DNA of 43,065 nt from RGIG1681 sp045648025 (GCA_045648025.1 JAZRNH010000052.1:1-43065); one strand, 5' to 3'; shown: positions 30,400 to 39,958, numbered from the stretch's first letter. The notes: generated by a model from the letters alone, not told the origin. Numbers and translations: made by a program.

Positions 30400-31602
30400 A
30401 TGAAAATTTTAGTTATTAATGCAGGTAGCTCATCACTTAAATATCAAGTTATTGATACTGCAGAAAATCATGTTATCACAAAAGGTCTTTGTGAAAGAAT
30501 TGGTATTGACGGTCGTCATACAAACAAAACAAATGGTGGAAAATTTGTTGAAGAAGTTGAAATGAAAAATCACAGTCAAGCACTTAAAGTTGTTATTGAT
30601 TGTTTGCTTTCAGATAAAGTTCCAGCAATCAACTCACTTTCAGACATTGAAGCTGTTGGACACAGAGTTCTTCATGCTGGTGAAGTTTATAATGATTCAG
30701 TTTTAATTACTGACGAAGTTATGGTTGAGCTTGAAAAACTTGTTCCACTTGGACCTCTTCACCAACCAGCAAATATTGCAGGTATCAAAGCTGTTGAAGA
30801 AATGATTCCAGGAGTTCCACAAGTTGCAGTGTTTGACACAACATTCCACTCAACAATGCCTGACTATGCTTATAGATATGCTATTCCAAAAGAAGCTTAC
30901 ACAAAATGGCAAATCAGAAAATATGGTTTCCACGGAACAAGCCACAAATATATTGCTGGTGAACTTGAAAAGCTTTGTGGAAAGAAAGGTAACTTTATTA
31001 TTTGTCACATTGGTAATGGTGCAAGTCTTTCTGCTGTAAAAGATGGAAAGTGTATTGATACAACAATGGGTTACACTCCACTTGAAGGTGTTATGATGGG
31101 TTCTAGATCTGGTGATGTTGATCCATCTATCTTAGAAAGAATTATGGGTGAAACCGGAATGACAATTAAAGAAGCAATCAATTATCTCAACAAAAAGTCA
31201 GGTCTTGGTGGTGTTTCTTGCATTTCTGATGATATGAGAGATTTGGAAGAAATTGCTTTCTCTGATGAACAAAGCGAAAGAGCTGATGATTGCAGACTTG
31301 CTCTTAATATGCATGCTTATAGAGTTAAAAAATATATTGGTGCTTTCTATGCTGCTCTTGGAACAGTTGATGCAATTGCATTTACTGCTGGTGTTGGTGA
31401 AGGTGGTTGTGAATATCGTCAATCAGTTCTTGAAGGTCTTGAAGGTCTTGGAATTGTTGTTGATAAAGACAAAAACATCACAAACTTCAAAAGAGGCGAG
31501 ATGAATGTTATTTCAACAGATGATTCAAAAGTTAAGATTTTTGTTATTCCAACAGATGAAGAACAAATGATCGCAAAAGATACAGAAAGACTTACAAAAT
31601 AA
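30400..31602 (+). CDS. ackA: acetate kinase
   Basis: 400 residues, usual length. Transfers phosphate from acetyl phosphate to ADP. Family marks: ILVINAGSSSLKYQ, VFDTTFHSTMP, RKYGFHGTSHKY, HIGNGASLSA, MGYTPLEGVMMGSRSGDVDP and a C-terminal FTAGVGEG. Start ATG 30400 after AAAGGA. Second gene of pta-ackA. No clear terminator follows; the rpmF promoter begins 41 bp later. Confidence 0.97.
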   Translation: MKILVINAGSSSLKYQVIDTAENHVITKGLCERIGIDGRHTNKTNGGKFVEEVEMKNHSQALKVVIDCLLSDKVPAINSLSDIEAVGHRVLHAGEVYNDSVLITDEVMVELEKLVPLGPLHQPANIAGIKAVEEMIPGVPQVAVFDTTFHSTMPDYAYRYAIPKEAYTKWQIRKYGFHGTSHKYIAGELEKLCGKKGNFIICHIGNGASLSAVKDGKCIDTTMGYTPLEGVMMGSRSGDVDPSILERIMGETGMTIKEAINYLNKKSGLGGVSCISDDMRDLEEIAFSDEQSERADDCRLALNMHAYRVKKYIGAFYAALGTVDAIAFTAGVGEGGCEYRQSVLEGLEGLGIVVDKDKNITNFKRGEMNVISTDDSKVKIFVIPTDEEQMIAKDTERLTK

Positions 31603-31642
31603 CATTTTTTAAATTTATCAAACTGAATTTATCAAAATATAA

Positions 31643-31671
31643 TTGACAAACTTGCAAACATGGTGTATTAT
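31643..31671 (+). promoter_or_regulatory. promoter of rpmF
   Basis: TTGACA (31643-31648), 17-bp spacer, TATTAT (31666-31671). The DUF177 (YceD) gene that often precedes rpmF is absent here. Confidence 0.8.
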
Positions 31672-31723
31672 TAGTATGCTTTGTTATAAAGTGCAATTTT
31701 GTGTGCTTTAAAAGGTAGAATTG

Positions 31724-31742
31724 AAATCTGCATGGCAGATTT
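31724..31742 (+). promoter_or_regulatory. rpmF leader hairpin
   Basis: AAATCTGC pairs perfectly with GCAGATTT around a 3-nt loop, ending 8 nt before the AGGAGGG site of rpmF. No T run, so not a terminator; possibly a translational or protein-binding element. Confidence 0.4.
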
Positions 31743-31763
31743 AAGATAATAGGAGGGTTCAAT

Positions 31764-31952
31764 ATGGCAGTTCCAAAGAGAAAAGTGTCTAAAGCAAAAG
31801 GTAGAAGCAGAATAGCTAACTGGAAAGCTACAGCTCCAGCACTTGTTGAATGTCCACAATGTCATGAATATAAAAGAGCTCATGCTGTTTGTGAAGCTTG
31901 TGGTTATTATGATGGCGAAAAGAAAATCGCTGTTAAAGCTGATAAGAAATAA
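31764..31952 (+). CDS. rpmF: 50S ribosomal protein L32, zinc-binding form
   Basis: 62 residues, AVPKRKVSKAKGRSR start, then CPQC (Cys30, 33) and CEAC (Cys43, 46) that bind zinc. Part of the large subunit. AGGAGGG gives a strong start at ATG 31764. Own promoter, leader hairpin and terminator. Confidence 0.97.
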   Translation: MAVPKRKVSKAKGRSRIANWKATAPALVECPQCHEYKRAHAVCEACGYYDGEKKIAVKADKK

Positions 31953-31964
31953 TTAAAAAAAATT

Positions 31965-31991
31965 ATGCACCCTTTTGGGGTGCATTTTTTT
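31965..31991 (+). terminator. terminator after rpmF
   Basis: ATGCACCC pairs with GGGTGCAT, then a long T run. Confidence 0.9.
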
Positions 31992-32035
31992 TGTGTATTC
32001 AAATGGCATTTTGGTTATGTTTTATAAACTATATA

Positions 32036-32064
32036 TTGACATTTTTGTAATTTTATGATATAAT
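32036..32064 (+). promoter_or_regulatory. promoter of the methyltransferase-like gene
   Basis: Full consensus: TTGACA (32036-32041), 17-bp spacer, TATAAT (32059-32064). Confidence 0.85.
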
Positions 32065-32089
32065 ATTTTGTGTTAAGGGGAGAATTATT

Positions 32090-32788
32090 ATGACACATGA
32101 TGAATTATTTGTTGTTGCTTTTCATTATTTAGAAAAGAACCCAGAAAGATTTAATAGTCAAGAAAAGATGAAGTTTATAAATGGACTCAAAGAGTGGCTC
32201 ACTGGAAAGTGTGAAGCAATGGATGATGAAGTTTATGACTTTTTGTTTGAAATTGGGCTTATTAAAGGCAAGAGCAGGGAGGCAAACTTTAAAAGTTATT
32301 TAAATGATAAATATGGATTTTTGACTTTTAGAAGAGTTTTAGATGTTGGTGCTGGAAGAATGTGTAAGTTGTCTGAAATGTTGGCAAAAAAATGTCCTAA
32401 TGTTACAGCAATGGATCCTAAAATTAGATTAACAGATGCTGAAGCGGCTGCAAGAAATATAAAAATTAAAAGAGATGTTTTTGAGTGTGATAAATTTGCT
32501 AGTGATGGCAGAAGAGGCACCTCTGTAAGTAAATATGACTTGCTTGTAGGATTAGAGCCTTGTGATGCAACAGAGCATATTATTCGTCAAGGTTTGAAAT
32601 ATGATAAACAATTTGATATTTTGCTTTGTGCTGCACCTCACATTGCACTTGATGGAAGAACTTTTAGATCATACGAAGAATGGTATAAGCATTTAGAGTC
32701 AATTTCATCAGAAGTTCATATTCAAGAATATGGAACAAGTTTTATTGCAACAAATGACCCTCAAATGTCAAATGAATTGGGAAGATAA
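32090..32788 (+). CDS. SAM-dependent methyltransferase-like protein, unknown target
   Basis: 232 residues. The central RRVLDVGAGRMCKLSEMLA with VTAMDPKIRL about 20 residues later is the SAM-binding motif I and acidic motif II of class I methyltransferases. LLVGLEPCDATEHII follows where motif IV lies. The N-terminal 80 residues are helical and unfamiliar. Substrate unknown. It stands as a single-gene unit with a consensus promoter and a strong terminator, placed between rpmF and plsX, where most relatives have no such gene. Confidence 0.6.
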   Translation: MTHDELFVVAFHYLEKNPERFNSQEKMKFINGLKEWLTGKCEAMDDEVYDFLFEIGLIKGKSREANFKSYLNDKYGFLTFRRVLDVGAGRMCKLSEMLAKKCPNVTAMDPKIRLTDAEAAARNIKIKRDVFECDKFASDGRRGTSVSKYDLLVGLEPCDATEHIIRQGLKYDKQFDILLCAAPHIALDGRTFRSYEEWYKHLESISSEVHIQEYGTSFIATNDPQMSNELGR

Positions 32789-32795
32789 TAAAATA

Positions 32796-32827
32796 AAAAA
32801 AGACCTATATGAAATAGGTCTTTTTTT
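32796..32827 (+). terminator. intrinsic terminator
   Basis: AAAGACCTAT pairs with ATAGGTCTTT, T run of seven. Confidence 0.88.
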
Positions 32828-32883
32828 GTTGTAAAAATAATTTGTATAACACCGCCTTTTTTGATTGAAACTATTTAATTTAA

Positions 32884-32912
32884 TTGAATTTATAAATGAA
32901 ATCATTTATAAT
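32884..32912 (+). promoter_or_regulatory. promoter of plsX-rnc-smc
   Basis: TTGAAT (32884-32889), 17-bp spacer, TATAAT (32907-32912). Confidence 0.7.
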
Positions 32913-32940
32913 GTTAATGTATGATATTAGGAGAAATTTT

Positions 32941-33960
32941 ATGAAAATTGTTATTGATGTTTTTGGTGCAGACTATTCACCTGAAGAAATTGTTAAAGGT
33001 GCAATCACTGCTGTAAATTTAATTGATGAAGTTGAAATTATACTCACTGGTGACAAAGATAAAATTCAAGCTGTTATTGATGATATTGGATACAAGGGCA
33101 ATAAACTTGAAATTGTTCATGCTCCAGATGTTATTGATTGTAATGAATCTCCAACAATGGCCATTAGAAGAAAAAAAGAAAGTTCACTTGTTGCTGCTCT
33201 TGATGTTCTTAAAAACAGAGAAGATGTTATTGGAATGATTAGTGCAGGAAGCACAGGTGCTGTTCTTGCTGGTGGACTTTTTGTTATTGGAAGAATGGAA
33301 GGTGTTAAAAGACCAGCTCTTGCACCATTTTTGCCAACTGTTAATGGTGGAAAAACTCTTCTTATTGATTGTGGTGCAAATGTTGATTGCAAACCTGAGT
33401 ATTTAAGACAATTTGCAATTATGGGTTCAATTTATGTGAAAGCAATGCTTGGAATCGAAAATCCAAGAGTAGGTCTTATTTCAAATGGTGTTGAAGACCA
33501 TAAAGGCAATGAACAAATTCATCAAACATTTGAACTTTTGAAAAATGAAAAAGAAATCAACTTTGTTGGAAATATGGAAGCCAGAGAAATGTTTTCTGGC
33601 AACTATGATGTTTTGGTTTGTGACGGCTTCACAGGAAATGTTGCAATGAAAGCTGCTGAAGGAACACTCAACACATTTAACACCGTATTAAAAAGCGAAG
33701 TCATGAAAGGCGGCTTAAAATCAAAGATTGGTGCTTTGCTTATGAAAAAGGCATTCAAAAATGTAAAGAAACAAATTAATTATACCGAAGTTGGCGGTTC
33801 ACCATTTTTGGGAATTGATAAAATTTTGGTAAAATCTCATGGCTCAAGCAAGGCAAAAACAATATATTCTTGTGTTGTTCAAGTTTTAGAGATTTACAAA
33901 TCAAACTATATAGAAAAAATGAGAGAAGGTATTAAAAATTCAAATTTAGCAGGAGAATAA
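32941..33960 (+). CDS. plsX: phosphate acyltransferase
   Basis: 339 residues from ATG 32941 (AGGAGA upstream; a longer frame enters the promoter). Makes acyl phosphate from acyl-ACP for PlsY in phospholipid synthesis. The N-terminal motif, usually DAMGGD, reads DVFGAD (residues 6-11); MISAGSTGAVLAGG, LIDCGANVDCKPEYL, CDGFTGNVAMKAAEG and GGSPFLGID are typical. rnc begins 2 bp after the stop; the acpP gene often found between them is missing. Confidence 0.94.
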   Translation: MKIVIDVFGADYSPEEIVKGAITAVNLIDEVEIILTGDKDKIQAVIDDIGYKGNKLEIVHAPDVIDCNESPTMAIRRKKESSLVAALDVLKNREDVIGMISAGSTGAVLAGGLFVIGRMEGVKRPALAPFLPTVNGGKTLLIDCGANVDCKPEYLRQFAIMGSIYVKAMLGIENPRVGLISNGVEDHKGNEQIHQTFELLKNEKEINFVGNMEAREMFSGNYDVLVCDGFTGNVAMKAAEGTLNTFNTVLKSEVMKGGLKSKIGALLMKKAFKNVKKQINYTEVGGSPFLGIDKILVKSHGSSKAKTIYSCVVQVLEIYKSNYIEKMREGIKNSNLAGE

Positions 33961-33962
33961 TC

Positions 33963-34637
33963 GTGAAAGAAATTGTTAATTTAACAAAAGTAGAACAGAT
34001 TATTGGTTATAAATTCAAAACCAAAAAACTACTTAAAACAGCACTTACTCATTCAAGTTATTCAAACGAACATAGAGTTGAGTCAAATGAAAGGCTTGAA
34101 TTTTTAGGCGATGCAGTTATTGAATTTGTTATCACTGAAAAGCTTTATAAAGAGTTCAAAGGAAAAGAAGGTGACCTTTCAAAAGTTAGGGCAATGATTG
34201 TTAGTGAAAAACCTCTTGCCGAAGCAATTGATAGGCTTGAACTTAACAAATATCTTATAAAGGGTGTTGGTGAAAGCAGAAACACAACTGAGTCAAAAGC
34301 AATCAAGTGTGATATGTTTGAAGCAATTTGTGGTGCAATTTATCTTGATGGCGGAATTGAAGAGGTTAAAAAATTCTTCACTGTTGCCGTTGGTGATATT
34401 ATTGAAAATTTGAAAATTACAGGCTATGTTGATGACCCAAAAACAAAACTTCAAGAAATGCTTAAAACAGCAAAAATTGTTTATAGCACTTCAAAGTCAG
34501 GGGCAGATCATATGCCAATATATAAAACATCAGTGTTTATAAACGATGTAAAAATGGGAACCGGAAAGGGTTCAAACAAGCGAACAGCTGAAGAAAATGC
34601 GGCTAGTGAGGCAATTAAGAATTTAAAAAAAGTATAG
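33963..34637 (+). CDS. rnc: ribonuclease III
   Basis: 224 residues from GTG 33963 (AGGAGA upstream, overlapping the plsX end). Cuts double-stranded RNA in rRNA and mRNA processing. The signature ERLEFLGDAVIEF (about residues 43-55) and the downstream DMFEAICGAIYLDGG carry the metal-binding acidic residues. A double-stranded-RNA-binding domain occupies about residues 155-222 (DPKTKLQEML, AEENAASEAIKNL). Operon plsX-rnc-smc. Confidence 0.96.
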   Translation: MKEIVNLTKVEQIIGYKFKTKKLLKTALTHSSYSNEHRVESNERLEFLGDAVIEFVITEKLYKEFKGKEGDLSKVRAMIVSEKPLAEAIDRLELNKYLIKGVGESRNTTESKAIKCDMFEAICGAIYLDGGIEEVKKFFTVAVGDIIENLKITGYVDDPKTKLQEMLKTAKIVYSTSKSGADHMPIYKTSVFINDVKMGTGKGSNKRTAEENAASEAIKNLKKV

Positions 34638-34646
34638 GATAATTTT

Positions 34647-37600
34647 ATGAATTTCGAGAAAATAGACATCTATGGTTTTAAGTCGTTTGCAGATAAAGTA
34701 GAAATTAAATTTGAGCCAGGTATCACTGCAATTGTTGGTCCTAACGGTTGCGGAAAGAGTAATGTTGCGGACTCAATTCGTTTTGTTATGGGTGAATCTA
34801 GTGCAAAATCTATGAGAGGTTCATCTATGCAAGATGTTATCTTTAATGGAACCGAAAAAAGAAAAGCACAATCATATTGCGAAGTATCGTTATTTTTTAA
34901 TAACAAAAACAGAATGTTTACTAGTTACGATGTAGATGAAATTATCTTAACCAGAAAGCTTTATAAAAGCGGTGATAGTGAATATTTAATCAACAAAAAC
35001 ACTTGCAGAAGAAAAGATATTGTTGATGCACTTCGTGAAATTGGTCTTGGAAAAGAAAGTTATTCAGTTATTGGTCAAGGTAAGATTGATAGCATTTTGT
35101 CTGCAAAACCAGAAGATAGAAGAAATGTTTTTGAAGAAACTGCTGGTATTTCAAAATTCAAAGAAGACAAAAATCAGTCTGTTAACAAACTTGCAAGAGT
35201 TAATGAAAATTTAACCAGAATCAATGACATTATTTCAGAACTTGAAAGACAACTTGGACCACTTAAAAGCCAGGCAGAAAATGCAAGAATTTTCTTAGAT
35301 TTGTCTAATAGACTCAAAGAACTTGAAATTAATATTTATGTTTATCAATATGACCACTCATCAGTTGAAAAACAAAAAATATATGATGTTATTGCTGCAA
35401 TTAATGAAGAACTTGCTTTAAAACAAACTGAGCTTGAACAAGCAATGAATGAGTATGATTTTATGCAAGACCAAATTGCAGAACTTGATGATACAATCAA
35501 TTCTCTTCGTGATGAACTTTTAAATCTTACTGTTGCACTTGAAAAACAAAATGGTGAAATAAAACTTTATAATGAAAAAGTTTCAATTTTAAAAGAACAA
35601 AATGAAAAATTGCTTTCTCAAATTGAACACGGAAAGTTTGTTGCAGAGAAAAATGTTGAAGAAAATGAAAGGCTTCAAAAAGAAAAAGAAGAACTTGAAG
35701 AACAAATTAAAAACAATGAGCATGAGCTTAAAGTTGCAGAGTCTAATTATAAGTTGACTCTTGAAAAACTTAGCATTGGTGAAAGTGATGCCGAAAGTCT
35801 TGATTCTGAGTTTTATTCAACAATTGAAAGATCAGGTGATATTAAATCGCTCCTTTTAAAATATCAAACAGAGCTTGAATCTTTAAAAACAAGACAAGCA
35901 GAGCTCAATAAAGAAAAAGATGAACTTGAATCAGAAAACAGAGATCTTGATTCAAAAATTGAATCTGCCGAAGAAGAAATTGAAAAAATTGAAGAAAAAA
36001 TTGAATCTGCCGGTGAAGAAAAGCAAAAGATTGCTGAGCAAATTTCTGAACTTAACAATGAATATAATGAAATTGCTGACAGAATTGATGAAAAAAAAGT
36101 TGAATATCACACAGGACTTAGCAGGTATAATGTTCTTTCTGAAATGAAAGAATATAACGAAGGTTTTGCAATTTCTGTTAAAAGACTTTTAGAACAAGCA
36201 CAAGAAGGAACTTCTGTTGGTGGAAAAGTTATTGGTGCAGTTGCATCACTTATGAAAGTTCCATCAAAATATGAAGTTGCAATTGAAATGGCTCTTGGTG
36301 CCGCCGTTCAAAACATCATTACAAAAAATGAAGAAGATGCAAAAGACCTTATCAATTATTTGAAAAATAATAAGTTCGGAAGAGTAACATTTCTTCCAAT
36401 AACTTCTGTTAAAGAAAGAACTGTTTCATCGCTTGTGGCTTCAAAACTCAATATGAAAGGTGTTTGTGGAATTGCTAGTGAACTTATTGATTTTGATTCA
36501 AAATATGAAAGAGTATTTAAGAGTTTGCTTGGTTCGACAATTATTGTTGACAACACAGATAATGCTATTGAATTTTCAAGAGCAACTGGTTATTCAAGCA
36601 AGGTTGTAACTCTTGACGGTGATGTGTTTAGTCCACAAGGTTCAATGACTGGAGGAAGCAGAAAAGAAAATAATTCTGGGCTTCTTAGCAGAGATAGAGA
36701 GATTGAAGAACTTCAAACAAAACTTGCAGTTCTTAAAGAAGAAATTGAAAGTTTAACAAAAGAACAAGATGAACTTAGAAATAAGGGAACTGAGCTTTCT
36801 GATAGTCTTTCAGCAATGGTTGACAAGATTCACAACTTTGAAGCTGCAAGACAAAAGCAAGAAGCAATTATTGATAGTTTAGAATCTCAAAAAGATGATA
36901 CAGAAGAATCACTTTCTGATCTTGAAATTACATTTACTGCAATTTTAGATAAGATTGATTTTGTTGAAAATGAACTTGCAAAAATTTCAGAAGAACAGCA
37001 ATCAGTTGATTCAAAAAAGACAATTGCTAGTGAAAGCAAAAAACAAGCTAGTGATACATTCTCAAAACTTAGAACAGAAAGAGATGAACTTTTTGAAAAA
37101 CTTGGTGAAGTTAGAATTAAAATTGAAACTGATAAAAGCAGTTTAAAAAATATTGAAAATGAGTTAGAGAGAATTGTTGTTCAAACTGCTCAAAATGAAT
37201 ATCAAACAAAAGAGACAATGCTTGAAGTTCAAAAAAATAATCAAGCAATTGCCGAATATGAACAAAATATTCAAGATATTATGGCAACTTCTGCATTTTC
37301 TGCATCTGCAAAAAAAGTAGAACTTGTAAGAGAAAAGATTGCCGCTGTTGTTGACAATAAGAAAAAGTGTCAAGCAAAGATGAATGAAGCTGATGCAAAT
37401 AAAATGTTGCTTACTGGTGAAATTCAAAGAGCAAATGACAAAAAAGCAAAAGAAGAAAATCATATTGTTAAAATTGATACCGAACTTGAAAACTTGCAAA
37501 ACAGAGTTTGGGAACAATATCAAATGACTTATGCTGATGCAAAAAATATGCTTGATGAAAAATTTGATTTTAAAGCTGGAAGTGAAGAGGCGGGAGAAAT

Positions 37601-38240
37601 AAAGAGAAAAATTGGTCGTCTTGGAAATGTTAACCTTTCTGCGATTGAGGATATCAAAGTTGTATCTGAAAGATATGATGACATGGCAAAACAAAGAGAT
37701 GATCTTGAAAAAGCAAAGGCTGACCTTGAAACTATCATTAAAGATTTAACAACCAAAATGGAAGAAAAATTTAGGGATAGATTCAATCAAATTAGAAGCA
37801 ACTTCCAAGTAATCTTCAGAGAATTATTTGGCGGTGGAAAGGCCGATATTGCCCTTGAAGATGACAATAATCCTCTTGAATGTGGTATTGAAATTATTGC
37901 TGAGCCTCCTGGCAAAAAACTTCAAAACATCACACTTTTGTCTGGTGGTGAAAAGGCTCTTACAGCGGTTGCAATATTGTTCTCAATATTAAAACTTAGA
38001 CCTATGCCATTCTGTGTGCTTGACGAAATTGAAGCTGCACTTGACGATGCCAATGTTGAAAGATATGCAAAATATTTGCACCGTTATAGTGGTGACACTC
38101 AGTTTATTGTTATTACTCATAGAAAGCCAACAATGGAACTTGCTGATGCACTTTATGGTGTAACTATGGAAGAAAAAGGTGTATCAAAAGTTGTTTCTGT
38201 TAAACTTTCTGATGCTATCAAACTTGATAATGCTGAATAA
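34647..38240 (+). CDS. smc: chromosome partition protein SMC
   Basis: 1197 residues, full length. Condensin ATPase that organises the chromosome. Walker A GPNGCGKSN at 31-39, two long coiled coils (to about 500 and from about 670 to 1020), a hinge around 515-650 (GGKVIGAVASLM...GCAAS-type fold), C-terminal signature LSGGEKALTAVAILF near 1098 and Walker B FCVLDEIEAALDDAN near 1127. Start ATG 34647 after AGGAT, 9 bp from rnc. ScpA and ScpB are not in the window. Confidence 0.97.
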   Translation: MNFEKIDIYGFKSFADKVEIKFEPGITAIVGPNGCGKSNVADSIRFVMGESSAKSMRGSSMQDVIFNGTEKRKAQSYCEVSLFFNNKNRMFTSYDVDEIILTRKLYKSGDSEYLINKNTCRRKDIVDALREIGLGKESYSVIGQGKIDSILSAKPEDRRNVFEETAGISKFKEDKNQSVNKLARVNENLTRINDIISELERQLGPLKSQAENARIFLDLSNRLKELEINIYVYQYDHSSVEKQKIYDVIAAINEELALKQTELEQAMNEYDFMQDQIAELDDTINSLRDELLNLTVALEKQNGEIKLYNEKVSILKEQNEKLLSQIEHGKFVAEKNVEENERLQKEKEELEEQIKNNEHELKVAESNYKLTLEKLSIGESDAESLDSEFYSTIERSGDIKSLLLKYQTELESLKTRQAELNKEKDELESENRDLDSKIESAEEEIEKIEEKIESAGEEKQKIAEQISELNNEYNEIADRIDEKKVEYHTGLSRYNVLSEMKEYNEGFAISVKRLLEQAQEGTSVGGKVIGAVASLMKVPSKYEVAIEMALGAAVQNIITKNEEDAKDLINYLKNNKFGRVTFLPITSVKERTVSSLVASKLNMKGVCGIASELIDFDSKYERVFKSLLGSTIIVDNTDNAIEFSRATGYSSKVVTLDGDVFSPQGSMTGGSRKENNSGLLSRDREIEELQTKLAVLKEEIESLTKEQDELRNKGTELSDSLSAMVDKIHNFEAARQKQEAIIDSLESQKDDTEESLSDLEITFTAILDKIDFVENELAKISEEQQSVDSKKTIASESKKQASDTFSKLRTERDELFEKLGEVRIKIETDKSSLKNIENELERIVVQTAQNEYQTKETMLEVQKNNQAIAEYEQNIQDIMATSAFSASAKKVELVREKIAAVVDNKKKCQAKMNEADANKMLLTGEIQRANDKKAKEENHIVKIDTELENLQNRVWEQYQMTYADAKNMLDEKFDFKAGSEEAGEIKRKIGRLGNVNLSAIEDIKVVSERYDDMAKQRDDLEKAKADLETIIKDLTTKMEEKFRDRFNQIRSNFQVIFRELFGGGKADIALEDDNNPLECGIEIIAEPPGKKLQNITLLSGGEKALTAVAILFSILKLRPMPFCVLDEIEAALDDANVERYAKYLHRYSGDTQFIVITHRKPTMELADALYGVTMEEKGVSKVVSVKLSDAIKLDNAE

Positions 38241-38260
38241 AGTTAATTATTAAAAAATCG

Positions 38261-38300
38261 CAAATTTGGGTTAAATTTTAATAAAAATAGCCCAAATTTG
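38261..38300 (+). promoter_or_regulatory. inverted repeat between smc and ftsY
   Basis: CAAATTTGGG (38261-38270) is perfectly repeated inverted as CCCAAATTTG (38291-38300) across a 20-nt loop. Only a broken T run follows, so it may be a weak terminator or attenuator between smc and ftsY. Confidence 0.4.
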
Positions 38301-38339
38301 TGTATTTTATTAAAAAAATATGCAAAATTTGGAGAATTT

Positions 38340-39239
38340 ATGGGATTTTTTTCAAGACTTGTTAATGGATTAAAAAATACAAAAAAATCATTTTCTGAAA
38401 AGTTTAAATATATCTTTACGGGTAATGAAATTGATGAAGAATTTTTTGAAGAACTTGAATATATTTTAATTTCTGCAGACATTGGTGCTGCAACCACAGA
38501 AGAAATTTTAGATGAACTTAGAAGTGAAATAAAGGCAAGAAAAATTAAAAAGACTGACGAATCAAAAGAAGTCTTGAAAGATATTTTGAAAAATATTTTA
38601 AAAGAAAATATTGTTGAAGAATTTTCTTATCCACTTGCAATTATGATTGTGGGTGTTAATGGTGTTGGAAAAACTACAACTATTGGAAAGATTGCTCAAA
38701 AGTTTGCTGACCAAAAAAAGAAAGTTGTTATTGCTGGTGCAGATACATTTAGAGCTGCTGCCGGTGACCAACTTAAAGTTTGGGCAGACAGAGTTAAGGC
38801 AAGATATATTTCTGGTGAACAAGGTGCAGATGCTTCTGCAGTTGTGTTTGATGCAATTTCTTCTGCGAAGGCAAAATCTGCAGATGTTGTTTTGATTGAC
38901 ACTGCTGGAAGACTTCACAATAAAGTTAATTTGATGGAAGAACTTAAAAAGATTGGAAAGGTTGTTTCAAAAGAATGGCCAGAAGCTGAATATCATAAAC
39001 TCATTGTTATTGATGGAACAACTGGTCAAAACTCAAAAGAACAAGTTAGACTTTTTAATGAAGCTGTTGAACTTACAGATATGTGTGTAACAAAACTTGA
39101 TGGAACAAGCAAAGCTGGTTTTGTTGTTGAACTTGCAAAAACAACTGATATTTCAATTAGATATATTGGAGTTGGTGAGTCTGCTGAAGATCTTTTAGAA
39201 TTTGATGCAGATGAATTTGTTGAAGCTATTTTTGAATAG
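38340..39239 (+). CDS. ftsY: signal recognition particle receptor FtsY
   Basis: 299 residues from ATG 38340 (GGAG upstream), a short FtsY with only the NG domain and no acidic N-terminal extension. GTPase that docks SRP-ribosome complexes at the membrane. G1 GVNGVGKTT (about 105-113), ADTFRAAAGDQLK, DTAGRLHNK, TKLDGTSKAG. The N-terminal MGFFSRLVNGLKNTKKSF is amphipathic and probably membrane-binding. Between smc and a PAP2 gene that separates it from ylxM-ffh. Confidence 0.96.
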   Translation: MGFFSRLVNGLKNTKKSFSEKFKYIFTGNEIDEEFFEELEYILISADIGAATTEEILDELRSEIKARKIKKTDESKEVLKDILKNILKENIVEEFSYPLAIMIVGVNGVGKTTTIGKIAQKFADQKKKVVIAGADTFRAAAGDQLKVWADRVKARYISGEQGADASAVVFDAISSAKAKSADVVLIDTAGRLHNKVNLMEELKKIGKVVSKEWPEAEYHKLIVIDGTTGQNSKEQVRLFNEAVELTDMCVTKLDGTSKAGFVVELAKTTDISIRYIGVGESAEDLLEFDADEFVEAIFE

Positions 39240-39265
39240 TTTATAGTTTACATAGGAGAAAATTT

Positions 39266-39958
39266 ATGAATCGAATAAAAAAACATTTTATTATAGGAAT
39301 AATATTGTTTGCATTGTTTATTGTGTTTACTGTTTTAGTTAAAGTTGTTGATACTGCATCGGTTGGTCCAGAGGATACAGTTATAGGCTTTTCTAGCATT
39401 AATGTTTCTGTATTTAAATTTTTGGGTAAAAACAAAGGGTGGTATAATGTGTCAGAAATTTTTGGAATTATTTCACTTGCCGTTGCTGGTGCCTTTGCAG
39501 TTTATGGACTTGTTCAACTTATTCAAAGAAAGTCTTTAAAAAAGCTTGATTATAACATTTCAACCCTTGCAATTTTCTATATTATTGTTGCTGTTATTTA
39601 TGCATGGTTTGAAGTGTTTATTGTAAATTATAGACCGGTTTTGGTTGATGGGGTTATTGAGGCATCATATCCATCATCGCATACCATGTTTTCTGTATTT
39701 ATTTTGGGTTCTGCAATGATTCAATTTCATAAAATTTTTGAAGGAAAATCAAAATTTTTATTTTTATTAGATTCAACAAGCTTTACGATTATTGGTTTTA
39801 CAGTTGTTGGAAGGCTTTTGTCAGGTGTTCATTGGATAACTGATATTTTTGGAGGAATGCTTTTATCGGTTTCATTGATATTTATCTATTATGCGGCTTT
39901 AAAATATGTTGAAAATTGGATTCAAATGAAAAAAATAAAAAAAGATCTCGACGAATAA
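39266..39958 (+). CDS. PAP2-family membrane phosphatase, full-length
   Basis: 230 residues, about six membrane helices. Motifs VNYRP, PSSHT and GRLLSGVHWITD give the catalytic Arg/His set; the usual first Lys is Glu. It is a paralogue of the truncated gene at 1-591, with the longest identical block GVHW-x-TDIFGG. The likely role is dephosphorylation of a lipid phosphate in wall or membrane metabolism. It is inserted between ftsY and ylxM, which are usually adjacent. Start ATG 39266 after AGGAGA. A terminator overlaps its last codons. Confidence 0.85.
   Translation: MNRIKKHFIIGIILFALFIVFTVLVKVVDTASVGPEDTVIGFSSINVSVFKFLGKNKGWYNVSEIFGIISLAVAGAFAVYGLVQLIQRKSLKKLDYNISTLAIFYIIVAVIYAWFEVFIVNYRPVLVDGVIEASYPSSHTMFSVFILGSAMIQFHKIFEGKSKFLFLLDSTSFTIIGFTVVGRLLSGVHWITDIFGGMLLSVSLIFIYYAALKYVENWIQMKKIKKDLDE

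Noticed and set aside
32296..32520. Minus-strand 74-codon ORF opposite the methyltransferase-like gene
   Set aside because: Shadow frame without start signals.
37164..37694. Minus-strand 176-codon ORF within smc
   Set aside because: Phe/Ile/Cys-rich shadow of the SMC coiled coil; no start signals.
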